From the NCBI RefSeq assembly GCF_016894245.1, contig NZ_CP069792.1:2294001-2358000 (forward strand): a stretch of DNA of 64,000 nt, read 5' to 3'. The position numbers and the translations under genes were made by a program. A model generated the notes under the pieces. It was given only the letters and a program-made list of their open reading frames with translations, was not told where the DNA came from and did no database searches. Position 1 is the first letter of the stretch, and each line of letters opens with the position of its first letter. The stretch is from Corynebacterium kroppenstedtii. Its GTDB lineage: Bacteria > Actinomycetota > Actinomycetes > Mycobacteriales > Mycobacteriaceae. Of this stretch, positions 10,318 through 19,718 are shown one piece after another.

Positions 10318-11370
10318 TTAGTCATTGGACTCGAGCTGGCCAGCGGGTGCCGCAGAACCACGTGAGTTCAAATCCTCCAACTGAGATTCGAGGAAGGTCT
10401 TCAAGCGAGTACGGTATTCGCGTTCGAAGGTGCGGAGCTCTTCAATACGAGCTTCCAGAGCTTCCTGCTGCTTCTTCACAGTGGTCATGATCTCGGCGTG
10501 CTTACGCTCTGCGTCGCTACGCAGCTGATCTGCCTTTTCCTGAGCCGACCGAACCTGAGCCTCCGATTGTGCGGTGGCATCGGAAATCATCGTCTCCGAC
10601 TTCTGTTTAGCATCTGCCACCATGGACTCGGACTTCTGGCGAGCTTCGGCGATCATGGAATCCGACTTCTGCTTAGCATCATTGAGCTGGCTTGTAGACC
10701 GGGATTCCGCATCTGCCAGCGTGCGCTTCGAGGACTCGTCAGCGTCGGAAATAGTCTTGTTAGCTGCGGTACGAGCCTCGTCCAGCATCGACTGAGATTC
10801 CTGACGAGCGTCATTGGTCAGACGATCCGCCATCTCTTGGGCCAAGCTCAAGACGCGTGCTGCCTGCATGTGAGTCTCTGCGGTGGCCTCGCCGGTCTCA
10901 CTATCGGTACCGGGAACCGACGACGCAGCCTGTGCAGGTTGTTGCGGCTGGCTTTGCTTTTCAGACTCAAAGCGGGAGCGAGCATCTGCCTCGGCCTGTT
11001 TGCGAGCCTCAACCAATCGTGCTTCGTACTCAGCTTCGAGGTTCTGGCGAACTTTCTGCTCAATGTCTCGGCGGAGCGACTGTTCCAGTTCACTGCGAAC
11101 CTGGCTTTCAATCTCCGCACGGAGGGCGCCCTCATCGACCGAGGCCCCAGCACTTGGTGCCGATGCTGCAGACGATGAGGCAGCATCGCGAGACTCTGTC
11201 GAGTTGCTTTCTACGGCACTCTTGAGTTCAGAGTTTTCATCAAGCAGCTCACTGAGAGTGTCTTCGACAAGGTCGAGGAACTGGTCAACCTCATCCTCGT
11301 TGTAGCCACGCTTGCCGATCGGCGGCTTGCTGAACGCTACATTATGCACATCAGCGGGAGTCAGCTGCAT
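10318..11370 (-). CDS. wag31: Polar growth and septum protein Wag31/DivIVA
   Basis: Wag31 marks the cell poles and drives tip growth in Mycobacteriales. The conserved lipid-binding head is residues 1-60 ([11 protein letters not shown], then [13 protein letters not shown]). Ala/Gln-rich coiled coil follows, with a low-complexity Ser/Ala gap after the head. A run of near-identical 11-residue units of the form [11 protein letters not shown] occupies roughly residues 230-285. Start ATG at 11370 follows AAGGGAA; in-frame codons up to 11403 do not match the family. About 350 residues, similar to corynebacterial orthologues. Confidence 0.96.
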   Translation of the reverse strand: MQLTPADVHNVAFSKPPIGKRGYNEDEVDQFLDLVEDTLSELLDENSELKSAVESNSTESRDAASSSAASAPSAGASVDEGALRAEIESQVRSELEQSLRRDIEQKVRQNLEAEYEARLVEARKQAEADARSRFESEKQSQPQQPAQAASSVPGTDSETGEATAETHMQAARVLSLAQEMADRLTNDARQESQSMLDEARTAANKTISDADESSKRTLADAESRSTSQLNDAKQKSDSMIAEARQKSESMVADAKQKSETMISDATAQSEAQVRSAQEKADQLRSDAERKHAEIMTTVKKQQEALEARIEELRTFEREYRTRLKTFLESQLEDLNSRGSAAPAGQLESND

Positions 11371-11712
11371 GGAAATTCCCTTCACTTTCATACGGAACGC
11401 CAACCACCGTCCACCTCACCCGGTGGACTCGGATACCGTCCCGAGTTTCTATCTGTCTCTGGACACGCAGTTGTCAGATCTACTTTAACTTCATTGATAA
11501 CGCTTTACACGTTACATCGCCGAGAAATGCTCTGATCACAACAACCCCGGCAATCTCAGCAGCTATTAACTACTACCGATCAGCCGTTGCTATCTACTGC
11601 GAGCCCAAAATATTCGATTAACGTCGTTAGTCTACCGCACTATAGCTCATATAGCGTATCAAGTGCCCCAATTTTTTCGCCACTTTAACGAAAGCAGACC
11701 ATTAGCGCGAGA
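11371..11712 (-). other. wag31-yggT intergenic region with tandem hairpins
   Basis: No gene. Two adjacent perfect inverted repeats lie in the wag31 leader: ACTCGG/CCGAGT (11427-11432/11441-11446) and GTCCACC/GGTGGAC (11409-11415/11422-11428), ending about 40 bases before the ATG. The rest (11450-11712) is AT-richer than its surroundings and probably holds the wag31 promoter, but I cannot place -35/-10 boxes with confidence. Confidence 0.45.
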
Positions 11713-12018
11713 TTAGTACAGGCCGAACACGCCAGTCGGTCGGAATATCATCGCAATTACTTCTAGCGCGAAGAACAACACGAGGACTGATAAGTCAAGG
11801 CCCACACCACCCCCAAGGTTGAGGGGAGGAATGAGTTTTCTCAGAGCTTTGACCGGCGGATCCGTGACAACAAAGAAAGGCTCTGCAACCAGGGCAAACC
11901 ACCGTGGGGGCCGCCAAGACCGGGAGAAGCTCGCGATCATCTCAACGACGATCCTGACAACCAGGATGAAAGAGTAAATTCGCGCGATCGTATAAATAGT
12001 GAGCGAAAGAGCAGTCAC
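11713..12018 (-). CDS. YggT-family membrane protein
   Basis: A 101-residue YggT-family integral membrane protein: a helix at about residues 5-30, a short connecting segment with TDPPVKALRKLIPP, the block seen throughout the family, and a second helix at about residues 70-95. Between sepF and wag31 is its standard place in actinobacterial dcw clusters. The function is unresolved; a role in division or membrane organisation is inferred from its neighbours only. Confidence 0.92.
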   Translation of the reverse strand: MTALSLTIYTIARIYSFILVVRIVVEMIASFSRSWRPPRWFALVAEPFFVVTDPPVKALRKLIPPLNLGGGVGLDLSVLVLFFALEVIAMIFRPTGVFGLY

Positions 12019-12076
12019 ACGTGTCCTTTACCGCATTAACAAATAATTTCGATACAGCGTACCGGACGACCGGTGT

Positions 12077-12601
12077 TTAGAGAGAGTCGGGCTCTTTCAG
12101 CTGCTCTTTCTGCTCGTCATCCAACCTGACTCCTTTAGGTATGAGGGCGAACTTGCGTGGAGTCAGTTTTTCCGTCCTCGCGTCAAGCGCAATCTGAATC
12201 CCCGCAGCGAAATCAGCCACACGCTGCGCCTGGGACTTTTCCATCGCTGACACGTCATAAACGACGATGTCGCCATTGCGGAACGCTTCCCCAATTTGGC
12301 GGGCTTGCCGGAACGAGGCCAGGGTTATCCGCACAATCTCGGGCTCACGAGACGTCTCTGCCGTCGACCCCCGGGATTCCGGCGTCGACGAAGAATAATA
12401 ACGGGATCCACCATAGCTACTTCCCGAGCGGTAACCATAAGAGTCGCGGGAATAAGAGTCGACATGACGCTCACGCTCTACTGGGCGATCATCGTAATCG
12501 TCATAGTCCTCGTAATCATCGTCATAATAGCTATCGCGTTTATAGTCTTCTACAGGCTGAAGGCCGAAGAATTCTTTTATTTTATCCATTGAGCCGGCCA
12601 T
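12077..12601 (-). CDS. sepF: Cell division protein SepF
   Basis: SepF tethers FtsZ to the membrane and helps form the Z ring. An amphipathic N-terminus (MDKIKEFFGL) acts as membrane anchor, followed by a Tyr/Asp/Arg/Ser-rich flexible linker to about residue 80 and the conserved SepF fold (EPEIVRITLASFRQARQIGEAF to the FALIPKGV block). 174 residues is normal. ATG at 12601 has GGAGGAAGGA upstream. It sits in the yggS-sepF-yggT string. Confidence 0.96.
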   Translation of the reverse strand: MAGSMDKIKEFFGLQPVEDYKRDSYYDDDYEDYDDYDDRPVERERHVDSYSRDSYGYRSGSSYGGSRYYSSSTPESRGSTAETSREPEIVRITLASFRQARQIGEAFRNGDIVVYDVSAMEKSQAQRVADFAAGIQIALDARTEKLTPRKFALIPKGVRLDDEQKEQLKEPDSL

Positions 12602-12629
12602 AGTAAGAGTCCTTCCTCCGTTGATATGC

Positions 12630-13382
12630 TCACAAAGTTACTGGCCTAGAGCCAAGAATAGCTGTTCCGACACGCACAACTGTTGATCCAGCAGCAATCG
12701 CATTTTCTAAGTCGCCCGACATCCCGGCCGACAAACCACCGCGACCTCCATGCTTGTGGAGAATGGCATCAGATAATTCAGCAGCGCGGGAAAAGACCTG
12801 CGCTGAATCATCATCCCGGGGCGGGACCACCATCAGCCCCTCCAGGGTGAGATAGTGCGACGAATTGACAGCATCAGCGAGGGAATCGAGTTCATCTTCG
12901 CTCGCTCCTCCTCGCGACGGATCACCGTCGGCACTCCATTGAATAAAAACTGGCAGCTGATCATCACTATCGCGCTCAGTACTTACACGGTCACCGGCGT
13001 CCAGAGCACGCTCCATACCGTTATCGAGACCATGAACAATTTTTAGGCGGTCAACAGTATGAACCCGATGGGCCCACCGTGCAATGTGGTTTGTCTTCTT
13101 TGACTGCACCTGCCCGATCATGTCGATACGAAGGCTCACCCCAGCTTCATGGAGCCGGTGGGCTTTATCACGAGCTTCTTGCTCACGGTTTTCGCCCACC
13201 ACGGTTACTCCACATTCTGCTAACGCCTGGAGGTCTTCATAGGGATGGAACTTTGTTACCGGCAGTAACTCAATTTCTCTGGGATCTCGCCCTACTGATT
13301 CAGCCGCGCGTGCAATGCGCCGAGATACCTCGTCAAGGCGGGACGACAACTCCGCTTTTCGTTCCTCGTAGGTAGCCATCAC
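12630..13382 (-). CDS. PLP homeostasis protein YggS/YBL036C type
   Basis: An alanine-racemase-like single TIM barrel that binds pyridoxal phosphate and buffers its pool. The PLP lysine is in LLPVTKFHP near residue 47, and the phosphate-binding end SAGMSGDLENAIAAGSTVVRVGTAI closes the barrel. 250 residues is the usual length. AAGGA precedes the GTG at 13382 by eight bases; the next codon is ATG at 13379 and could serve instead. Lies between sepF and pgeF, as in other actinobacteria. Confidence 0.93.
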   Translation of the reverse strand: MMATYEERKAELSSRLDEVSRRIARAAESVGRDPREIELLPVTKFHPYEDLQALAECGVTVVGENREQEARDKAHRLHEAGVSLRIDMIGQVQSKKTNHIARWAHRVHTVDRLKIVHGLDNGMERALDAGDRVSTERDSDDQLPVFIQWSADGDPSRGGASEDELDSLADAVNSSHYLTLEGLMVVPPRDDDSAQVFSRAAELSDAILHKHGGRGGLSAGMSGDLENAIAAGSTVVRVGTAILGSRPVTL

Positions 13383-13478
13383 CAGCCCATTCCTTCCCTG
13401 CTCCTCACATTACTTGCCTGCCAGCTGCGTAGTCGGTTGTCAGTCGCTTAAGTACTTGTCAGCGACAGCGATGCGGAC

Positions 13479-14228
13479 TTATGCCCATGCCTCCGAAGGC
13501 ATCCATACTGCAGCAGCTTGCCTACCTGTCTTGCCATCGCGCCTATACGAAAAGAACGTTGCATCCTCACTAATGGTGCACCGGGGATCCGCATCAATCG
13601 CCGTCACACCCATACTCATCAGTTGACGAACCAGCCCTCGTCGTAAATCAAGGCTCGAAGTTCCCCACTGCGTAGTGCTCGAGGACCCAGGAAGGTGCTG
13701 CTCTACATCACGGACCATATCAGCGGGCACTTCGTATCGCTCTCCGGACGCGGCCGCACCCATCAGTGCATGCATATGTGACGGCTTGGCTCCACAGCGG
13801 ATCATCGTTTCCACCGTCGCTCGAACAATTCCGTTGCGCGCACCCAATCGACCCGCATGAACGGCTGCAACAATGCCGGATACGTCATCGGATAAGAGCA
13901 ACGGTACACAGTCCGCAGTAAGCACAACTAGGGCTAAGTCAGGTTCAGTCGTGACCATCGCATCTGTTGCTTCAATTGGGCTTGTCATCGAACTATTAAC
14001 GACGGTGACCGTTGGAGAATGAATCTGCTCCATGTAGAGAACACGATCCGCGGGAAGATCTAAAACCCGGGCAAGGTGCTTGCGATTCTCCGCAACGGCA
14101 GCTGGATCATCGCCGACATGATCGCCTAGGTTAAATGACTCATAGGGGGCACGGGAAACCCCGCCGGCTCGCGTAGTCATGACTTTGCGAACACGACGGG
14201 GTTCTGGAGTGGGATTATTAATCGTCAC
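13479..14228 (-). CDS. pgeF: Multicopper polyphenol oxidoreductase-like PgeF/YfiH
   Basis: Family DUF152/LACC. In other bacteria these enzymes clear a mis-incorporated residue in peptidoglycan precursors or act on purine nucleosides. The metal-site residues are seen in the blocks LTADCVPLLL (Cys) and AAVHAGRLGARNG (His), plus SFNLGDHVGDDP near the N-terminus. GTG at 14228 is preceded by GGAAGG; an upstream GTG at 14249 has no such site. It follows ftsZ after 115 bases, consistent with a cell-wall quality role. Confidence 0.9.
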   Translation of the reverse strand: MTINNPTPEPRRVRKVMTTRAGGVSRAPYESFNLGDHVGDDPAAVAENRKHLARVLDLPADRVLYMEQIHSPTVTVVNSSMTSPIEATDAMVTTEPDLALVVLTADCVPLLLSDDVSGIVAAVHAGRLGARNGIVRATVETMIRCGAKPSHMHALMGAAASGERYEVPADMVRDVEQHLPGSSSTTQWGTSSLDLRRGLVRQLMSMGVTAIDADPRCTISEDATFFSYRRDGKTGRQAAAVWMPSEAWA

Positions 14229-14343
14229 GCCACCCTTCCGTTTCTTCACAGTGGTCCGAATTCTTCAACTGCATAACCGACGTCTGAAGGGCCAAGACGA
14301 CACAGCCCCGTTGGAGAGACACCGTTTCTACAGACTTAGTTCC

Positions 14344-15756
14344 TTAGGAGAAGGGCAAATCCAGATCGTCATCATCGTCGTCATAATTGTTACGGGAATC
14401 ATTCCCGTGCAGCTGCGCCCCACCACGCTGCGGATCGGATTGTTCCTCAGAGAAACTATGCCGGCTACCGGAGGTGAAAAGCCCTCGGTTCGCCTCTGAC
14501 TGGTAGGATCCACCGCTGCTCTGGGAACGCCCAGTGGATCCATCTGACTGGGCATAAGTCTGCCTGGAACCGCTCTCCCCTGAGCCACCAATCGGTTGTG
14601 ATCCGGAGGAAGCTCCGAAACCGCGATCCGCAGAGCTATGCTCACGGCGCTGGAAGGAGGACGTCATCTGCTCACGAGCGCCCGCAGAATCCGACGATGA
14701 GGCGCTAGCCGGCTGACCCGAGAAGACGTCACGCGCAGTAGATTCCCGCGGTGCAGGTGTCGCTTGAGAATTCGCCGGCTGCGCCGCATGCGCACCGCTT
14801 GATTGCTCGGTGCTGTCGTCAAACCCAGTAGCGATCACAGTGACTCGAACTTCATCGCCGAGGTTTTCGTCGATAATCGTTCCGAAAATGATGTTGGCGT
14901 CATCAGAGGCTAGATTGGCAACGACGTTGGCTGCATCATTGACCTCGAAGAGGCCGATGTCGGAGCCGCCTGCGAAGGATAACAAGACGCCGTGGGCGCC
15001 CTCCATGGTGTTTTCCAACAGAGGGGAGCTAATGGCCAGTTCGGTAGCTTGAGCGGCTCGCCCTTCACCACGAGCAGCACCGATACCCATCAAAGCTGAA
15101 CCGGCATCCGACATGACCGAGCGAACATCGGCAAAGTCAACGTTAATGACACCCGGGGTGGTAATCAGGTCGGTGATGCCTCGGACGCCATTGTGGAGAA
15201 CTTCGTCAGCCTGCCGGAAGGCCTCCATCATCGAGACGTTCTTGTCACCCATCTGAAGCAAGCGGTCATTCGGGATGACGATTAACGTGTCACACACTTC
15301 ACGAAGGGCTTCGATGCCCTCAAGAGCCTGCTTCGTACGACGCGGCCCTTCGAAGGTAAACGGACGGGTCACAACGCCGACAGTCAAAGCACCTTGCTTC
15401 TTCGCGATGCTAGCGACCACTGGGGCAGCGCCCGTTCCGGTTCCACCACCTTCACCTGCGGTAACGAAGACCATATCTGCCCCTTGCAGGGTGGATTCAA
15501 TCTGGTCACGATGATCCTCGGCAGACTTCCGGCCTACCTCAGGGTTGGCACCAGCCCCCAGGCCACGGGTAGCTTCGCGGCCGATATCGAGCTTGACGTC
15601 CGCGTCAGTGAACATGAGCGCCTGAGAGTCGGTGTTCACGGCGATGAACTCGACTCCCTTGAGGCCATCTTCAATCATGCGATTGACAGCGTTGACGCCG
15701 CCGCCGCCAACGCCAACCACTTTGATGATGGCGAGGTAGTTATCCGATGTCGTCAT
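14344..15756 (-). CDS. ftsZ: Cell division GTPase FtsZ
   Basis: The tubulin-like protein that builds the Z ring. The nucleotide-binding segment [15 protein letters not shown], the tubulin signature GEGGGTGTG near residue 105 and the T7 loop ([11 protein letters not shown]) are all visible. After residue 320 a long Ser/Gly/Arg-rich linker leads to the C-terminal peptide [11 protein letters not shown], which binds SepF and FtsW. 470 residues with the linker is in the corynebacterial range. Confidence 0.98.
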   Translation of the reverse strand: MTTSDNYLAIIKVVGVGGGGVNAVNRMIEDGLKGVEFIAVNTDSQALMFTDADVKLDIGREATRGLGAGANPEVGRKSAEDHRDQIESTLQGADMVFVTAGEGGGTGTGAAPVVASIAKKQGALTVGVVTRPFTFEGPRRTKQALEGIEALREVCDTLIVIPNDRLLQMGDKNVSMMEAFRQADEVLHNGVRGITDLITTPGVINVDFADVRSVMSDAGSALMGIGAARGEGRAAQATELAISSPLLENTMEGAHGVLLSFAGGSDIGLFEVNDAANVVANLASDDANIIFGTIIDENLGDEVRVTVIATGFDDSTEQSSGAHAAQPANSQATPAPRESTARDVFSGQPASASSSDSAGAREQMTSSFQRREHSSADRGFGASSGSQPIGGSGESGSRQTYAQSDGSTGRSQSSGGSYQSEANRGLFTSGSRHSFSEEQSDPQRGGAQLHGNDSRNNYDDDDDDLDLPFS

Positions 15757-15992
15757 GGTTGTAGGGCTCGCCTTTCGTTACACGATCTATCGCTATCGAA
15801 CTGTACGGTCTGCGCAAAGACTACAGGATGTTGCCACCTTTATTGCAGAGGCGCAGCGGCCCGTAGCAAAGAATTTTATTTTTTACGTTTCTATAATGCT
15901 TGTGAACAGACCAAACACGTGGTGACTAATCCATTCGGCGTGTCGCAAGTCTAAACCTCAACTTTAGGCTTTACCTGCAGTTATGGTTCACA

Positions 15993-16835
15993 CTATTCCT
16001 TGACTGAGACCTGAGCCGGGTTGGAAACATCCCATACACGTCCTTCTCGCTGAAGCACAGCCTTCGTCGCTTCTGCTTTAGACGACGCATTATTACTCGT
16101 TCCCCATTTCACTGTTTTCTCGTCTTTGAAAACTAACGAAATATTATTTTCATTCTGAGCATCAATATGGTCAATATCGCCGACGATGCCCGGCGCGTGC
16201 TCGTGAATGGCCTGCGCGACTTTCGCGACCGCACGCGCGATCTCCTCATCGGGGGAAGCGTCTCCATCCAGCTTCAATGCTCCGTCCGGATGCGGAGAAA
16301 CGTCGAGCTCTCGCCCGTTATCATCGAAAAGATGATCTCCATCACCATCCACATAAAACGCGACGGTTGCTTCTTTCACCGAAATCGAGATCGTCCGTGG
16401 CCAGGAGCGCTCCACCGTAGCCTGAGTAACCCACGGCAACCCGACAACGTGTGACGCTGCAGAATGAGTATCAATGTGGGTCATGTTTTGGCCCTTATGA
16501 ATTCCTGACGCAGCAATGATGTCCTCTTTCGACGTCTGTTCATTACCTTTGACGGAAAATGACGACACGGTCAGGATCGGAGCGGTCCGGAGAACCACCG
16601 CGCCAACGACAACGACGAGCACAACGATGAGAGCGACTCCCCACATCCGGCGTCGACGTCGGCGGCGGCTCTCACCCTGCGATTCTTTACGGCCACCGGA
16701 GTGAATGACACGTGAGTGCTCTCTCTCTTCGTCGGAGTCGACGGAGTAACCAAAGTTGTCGGTGGGTACGCTGCGCCCCGGCTGTCTGCCTTTAGCGCCA
16801 GCGTTTTTACGCGACGCTTTTCGTGAGCCTCTCAC
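15993..16835 (-). CDS. ftsQ: Cell division protein FtsQ/DivIB
   Basis: A bitopic divisome scaffold. A basic cytoplasmic N-terminus of about 65 residues is followed by one transmembrane helix (about 66-87), a POTRA domain (SSFSVKGNEQTSKEDIIAASGIHKGQNM) and the FtsQ/DivIB domain (VERSWPRTISISVKEATV). 280 residues. GTG start at 16835 has AGGAAA eight bases upstream. The 236-base gap to ftsZ is AT-rich and probably holds ftsZ promoters. Confidence 0.94.
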   Translation of the reverse strand: MRGSRKASRKNAGAKGRQPGRSVPTDNFGYSVDSDEEREHSRVIHSGGRKESQGESRRRRRRRMWGVALIVVLVVVVGAVVLRTAPILTVSSFSVKGNEQTSKEDIIAASGIHKGQNMTHIDTHSAASHVVGLPWVTQATVERSWPRTISISVKEATVAFYVDGDGDHLFDDNGRELDVSPHPDGALKLDGDASPDEEIARAVAKVAQAIHEHAPGIVGDIDHIDAQNENNISLVFKDEKTVKWGTSNNASSKAEATKAVLQREGRVWDVSNPAQVSVKE

Positions 16836-16876
16836 TAGTTTTTCCTACTTACCTCTCACCCAGGTCACGTTTTAAC

Positions 16877-18490
16877 CTACTGCACCGGTTCATTCAATGC
16901 CGCAACAATTGGATCTGCCAGCATAGTCACCGTTCCTGCTCCCATAGTCAAAATGATGTCCCCCGGCCCAGCGATACCGCTGACCATGCGAGGAATTTCA
17001 TCGACTCGATGCGCGGCGTGCGTCGGAATAGTCATCTGGTCGATGATAAGGTCACTCGTCACTCCAGGTAGTGGCTTCTCACGGGCACCATAAATGTCCA
17101 TCACGATGGCCTCGTCGGCGAGGGACAAAGCCTCAGCAAATTCCGAAGCGAATTCCTCTGTTCGGGAATACATGTGGGGTTGGAAGACAACAATCACTCT
17201 GCGCTGGTGACCCGCCACCGAATCCATTGCCTGAATCTTTTCCCGCGCTGCGGTCAAAACGGCCCGTACTTCGGTCGGGTGATGCGCGTAATCGTCGTAA
17301 ACAGACGCTCCCTCGTAATAACCGTGCGGAATGGTCCCGTGTGATTCGAATCGACGGCGAACGCCCTGGAAGCCATTTACACCACTCACAGCACGCTCAG
17401 GTGCAGCTCCGACCAGAATGGACGACACAATCGCAGCTACAGCATTGAGAACCATGTGTTTTCCGGGGATATGCATCTCAACGCGGTGAGTGCTCGTATC
17501 TACCTCGTTCGGCTCGCCAGCTGAGTTGTCGGTCGACGCATGTGCCGGCAGGGAGATACGGATCAGCGCATCCGTGCGGTCAGGCTTCGGGGTGATATCG
17601 GTAATTTCCGCACCCCGCGGGATCGATGGATGGCGTGTAAACGCGTCTGCCGTTCCATAACCAACAACGCTTATTCTGTTGCCCCGCTGCACAAGCCGCT
17701 CACCAAGCGCCGCAGCGTGGGGGTCATCTACGCAGACGACCAAATACCCACCGTCGATGATGCGGTCCGCAAACTCATCGAAAACATGAATATACGATTC
17801 TTCGGAACCATAAAAGTCAAGGTGATCAGCCTCGATATTGGTCACCACCGCAACACTGGGTGAATAGGTCAGTAACGACGCATCAGATTCGTCTGCTTCA
17901 GCGACGAACACTGACCCCGTGCCATGGTGCGCATTCGTGCCGGTCGTGGAAAGCTGCCCACCTACAGCGAAACTGGGATCCATACCTGCCTGTTGCAGCG
18001 CAATCACTGCCAGCGAGGTCGTCGACGTTTTTCCATGTGTTCCGGCGATGAGTAAGGAGACGTGGTCGAGCAGAAGTGCGCCTAAAACGTCGGACCGCGT
18101 GACCACGGGGATTCCGCGTTCACGAGCGCTCACCAGTTCCGGATTGTCCTGGGGAATAGCAGCAAACGAGGTCACCACACATGTCGGCGTATCGCCCGTC
18201 AAGTCCAGGTTCTCCGCCTTATGTTCCGTGGCAATCACGGCTCCGGCGGCTCGTAAAGCCAGGATGGTGAGCGAGTCTTTCATGTCCGACCCGGTGACCG
18301 TATATCCGCGGTCTAACAAGATTCGGGCCACTCCGGACATGCCCACACCACCGATGCCCACCATATGGACATGTCGGAGTTCATCAGGGGTTATTGCATG
18401 TGCCGGATTGACACGGCGAGCATGACGCTCCATACGCATGGTGTGCTCAGCGCCCTTCGTGTGCCCGGTAGATTCGTCGTTATGTGCCAC
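16877..18490 (-). CDS. murC: UDP-N-acetylmuramate-L-alanine ligase
   Basis: Adds L-Ala to UDP-MurNAc using ATP. The N-terminal Rossmann block HMVGIGGVGMSG binds the nucleotide sugar. The ATP-binding motif AGTHGKTSTTS is near residue 152, with EADESDASL following it and a YDDYAHHPTE block in the C-terminal part. 537 residues is slightly long, because of a roughly 30-residue hydrophilic N-terminal tail and small insertions. Downstream of murG in the usual order. Confidence 0.97.
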   Translation of the reverse strand: MAHNDESTGHTKGAEHTMRMERHARRVNPAHAITPDELRHVHMVGIGGVGMSGVARILLDRGYTVTGSDMKDSLTILALRAAGAVIATEHKAENLDLTGDTPTCVVTSFAAIPQDNPELVSARERGIPVVTRSDVLGALLLDHVSLLIAGTHGKTSTTSLAVIALQQAGMDPSFAVGGQLSTTGTNAHHGTGSVFVAEADESDASLLTYSPSVAVVTNIEADHLDFYGSEESYIHVFDEFADRIIDGGYLVVCVDDPHAAALGERLVQRGNRISVVGYGTADAFTRHPSIPRGAEITDITPKPDRTDALIRISLPAHASTDNSAGEPNEVDTSTHRVEMHIPGKHMVLNAVAAIVSSILVGAAPERAVSGVNGFQGVRRRFESHGTIPHGYYEGASVYDDYAHHPTEVRAVLTAAREKIQAMDSVAGHQRRVIVVFQPHMYSRTEEFASEFAEALSLADEAIVMDIYGAREKPLPGVTSDLIIDQMTIPTHAAHRVDEIPRMVSGIAGPGDIILTMGAGTVTMLADPIVAALNEPVQ

Positions 18491-18541
18491 TACTTTGCTC
18501 CTTGGCTGTGAACAGGTAATGAGGAAACAGCTGCATGGGCG

Positions 18542-19645
18542 TCATCGAGCCGCTGCAATAACGCGTTGAGCTATCTCATCGGCGGCATCGGGGTGGCTGC
18601 TTTTGGCCGTTTGTTCCGCCATCACCGTTAAGACATCAGGGTTCGTGATCATGGGAATCACCTTGTCGACGATGGTCTGGCTGGTGAGGCCGTCGTCGTT
18701 AATGAGTATGGCCCCGGAATTGTCCACGATGGGCTGGGCGTTCAACGCCTGCTCACCATTGCCATGCGGGAGTGGCACATACACGGCCGGAAGTCCGACA
18801 GCGGACACTTCTGCGACGGTCATTGCGCCGGACCGGCAGAGAATCATATCTGCCGCGCTCAATGCCAAATCCATCCGCGAGATATAGGGGACGCCGATAT
18901 AGGGCGGGGTTCCGTCCTGGCGATCAACGTCTATTGAGTTTTTCTTCCCATAGGCGTGGAGTACCGACACCCCTGCCTCCCCGAGTTCGCGTGATGCGCC
19001 GGAGACCGCGTTATTGATGGACCGTGCCCCCTGGGAACCGCCTGTGACCAGCAACACTGGCGCGTCGGGATCCAAACCGAAATACTCACGGGCTTCGGCT
19101 CGGAGTCCTGACCGATCGAGCGAGCTGATCTCTGATCGGACCGGGATCCCCACGATCTCCGCGGAAATACCTGACCCTTCAACGGCGGCTAAGCCACGTC
19201 CCCCTAAGCGAATTCCCAGCTTATTGGCCATACCGGCTCGCGCGTTCGCCTCATGCACGAAAAATGGGATGTGGAGGGATTTGGCCGCGAGATACGCGGG
19301 GGCCGAGACATAGCCACCGAACCCGATAAGAACGTCGGCGTTGACATCGCGCAAAATGTCTTTTGTTTGGTTGACCGCCCGACGTACACGGTGTGGAACA
19401 GAAAAAAGTGCTTTATTAACTTTGCGTGGGATTGGTACTGGGTCAATCAGCCGCAGGTCATAACCACGTTCGGGGACCAGAGTTCCTTCGAGCCCCTTCG
19501 TCGTCCCTAATGCTGTGATCCGTGCAGAGGGCACACTGCGACGAACCGCGTCGGCAACTGCCATCGCGGGCTCGATATGACCGGCAGTGCCACCACCAGC
19601 AACAACAACGGAGAGCTCTCCGTCCGTATCCTGTGACCTCTTCAT
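18542..19645 (-). CDS. murG: UDP-GlcNAc transferase MurG
   Basis: GT28 enzyme on the inner membrane face that adds GlcNAc to lipid I to make lipid II. The glycine-rich acceptor loop VAGGGTAGHIEP near residue 15 and the VTGGSQGARSIN donor loop mid-protein are diagnostic; FVHEANARAGMANK is also conserved. 367 residues. Lies between ftsW and murC. Confidence 0.97.
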   Translation of the reverse strand: MKRSQDTDGELSVVVAGGGTAGHIEPAMAVADAVRRSVPSARITALGTTKGLEGTLVPERGYDLRLIDPVPIPRKVNKALFSVPHRVRRAVNQTKDILRDVNADVLIGFGGYVSAPAYLAAKSLHIPFFVHEANARAGMANKLGIRLGGRGLAAVEGSGISAEIVGIPVRSEISSLDRSGLRAEAREYFGLDPDAPVLLVTGGSQGARSINNAVSGASRELGEAGVSVLHAYGKKNSIDVDRQDGTPPYIGVPYISRMDLALSAADMILCRSGAMTVAEVSAVGLPAVYVPLPHGNGEQALNAQPIVDNSGAILINDDGLTSQTIVDKVIPMITNPDVLTVMAEQTAKSSHPDAADEIAQRVIAAAR

Positions 19646-19718
19646 ACACCCACCTCAGGAATAGCGCTACATCATCGACGTAGCCTTATTTGTGCCTTAA
19701 AAACGTGCCTCATTCATA

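Noticed and set aside
10498-11178. 226-codon open frame on plus across wag31
   Set aside because: It is antisense to the well-supported wag31 coding region and has no family resemblance; it arises from the biased codon use of the coiled coil.
15757-15992. Defined ftsZ promoter
   Set aside because: The region is AT-rich with TATAGA-like words, but no -35/-10 pair with correct spacing stands out.
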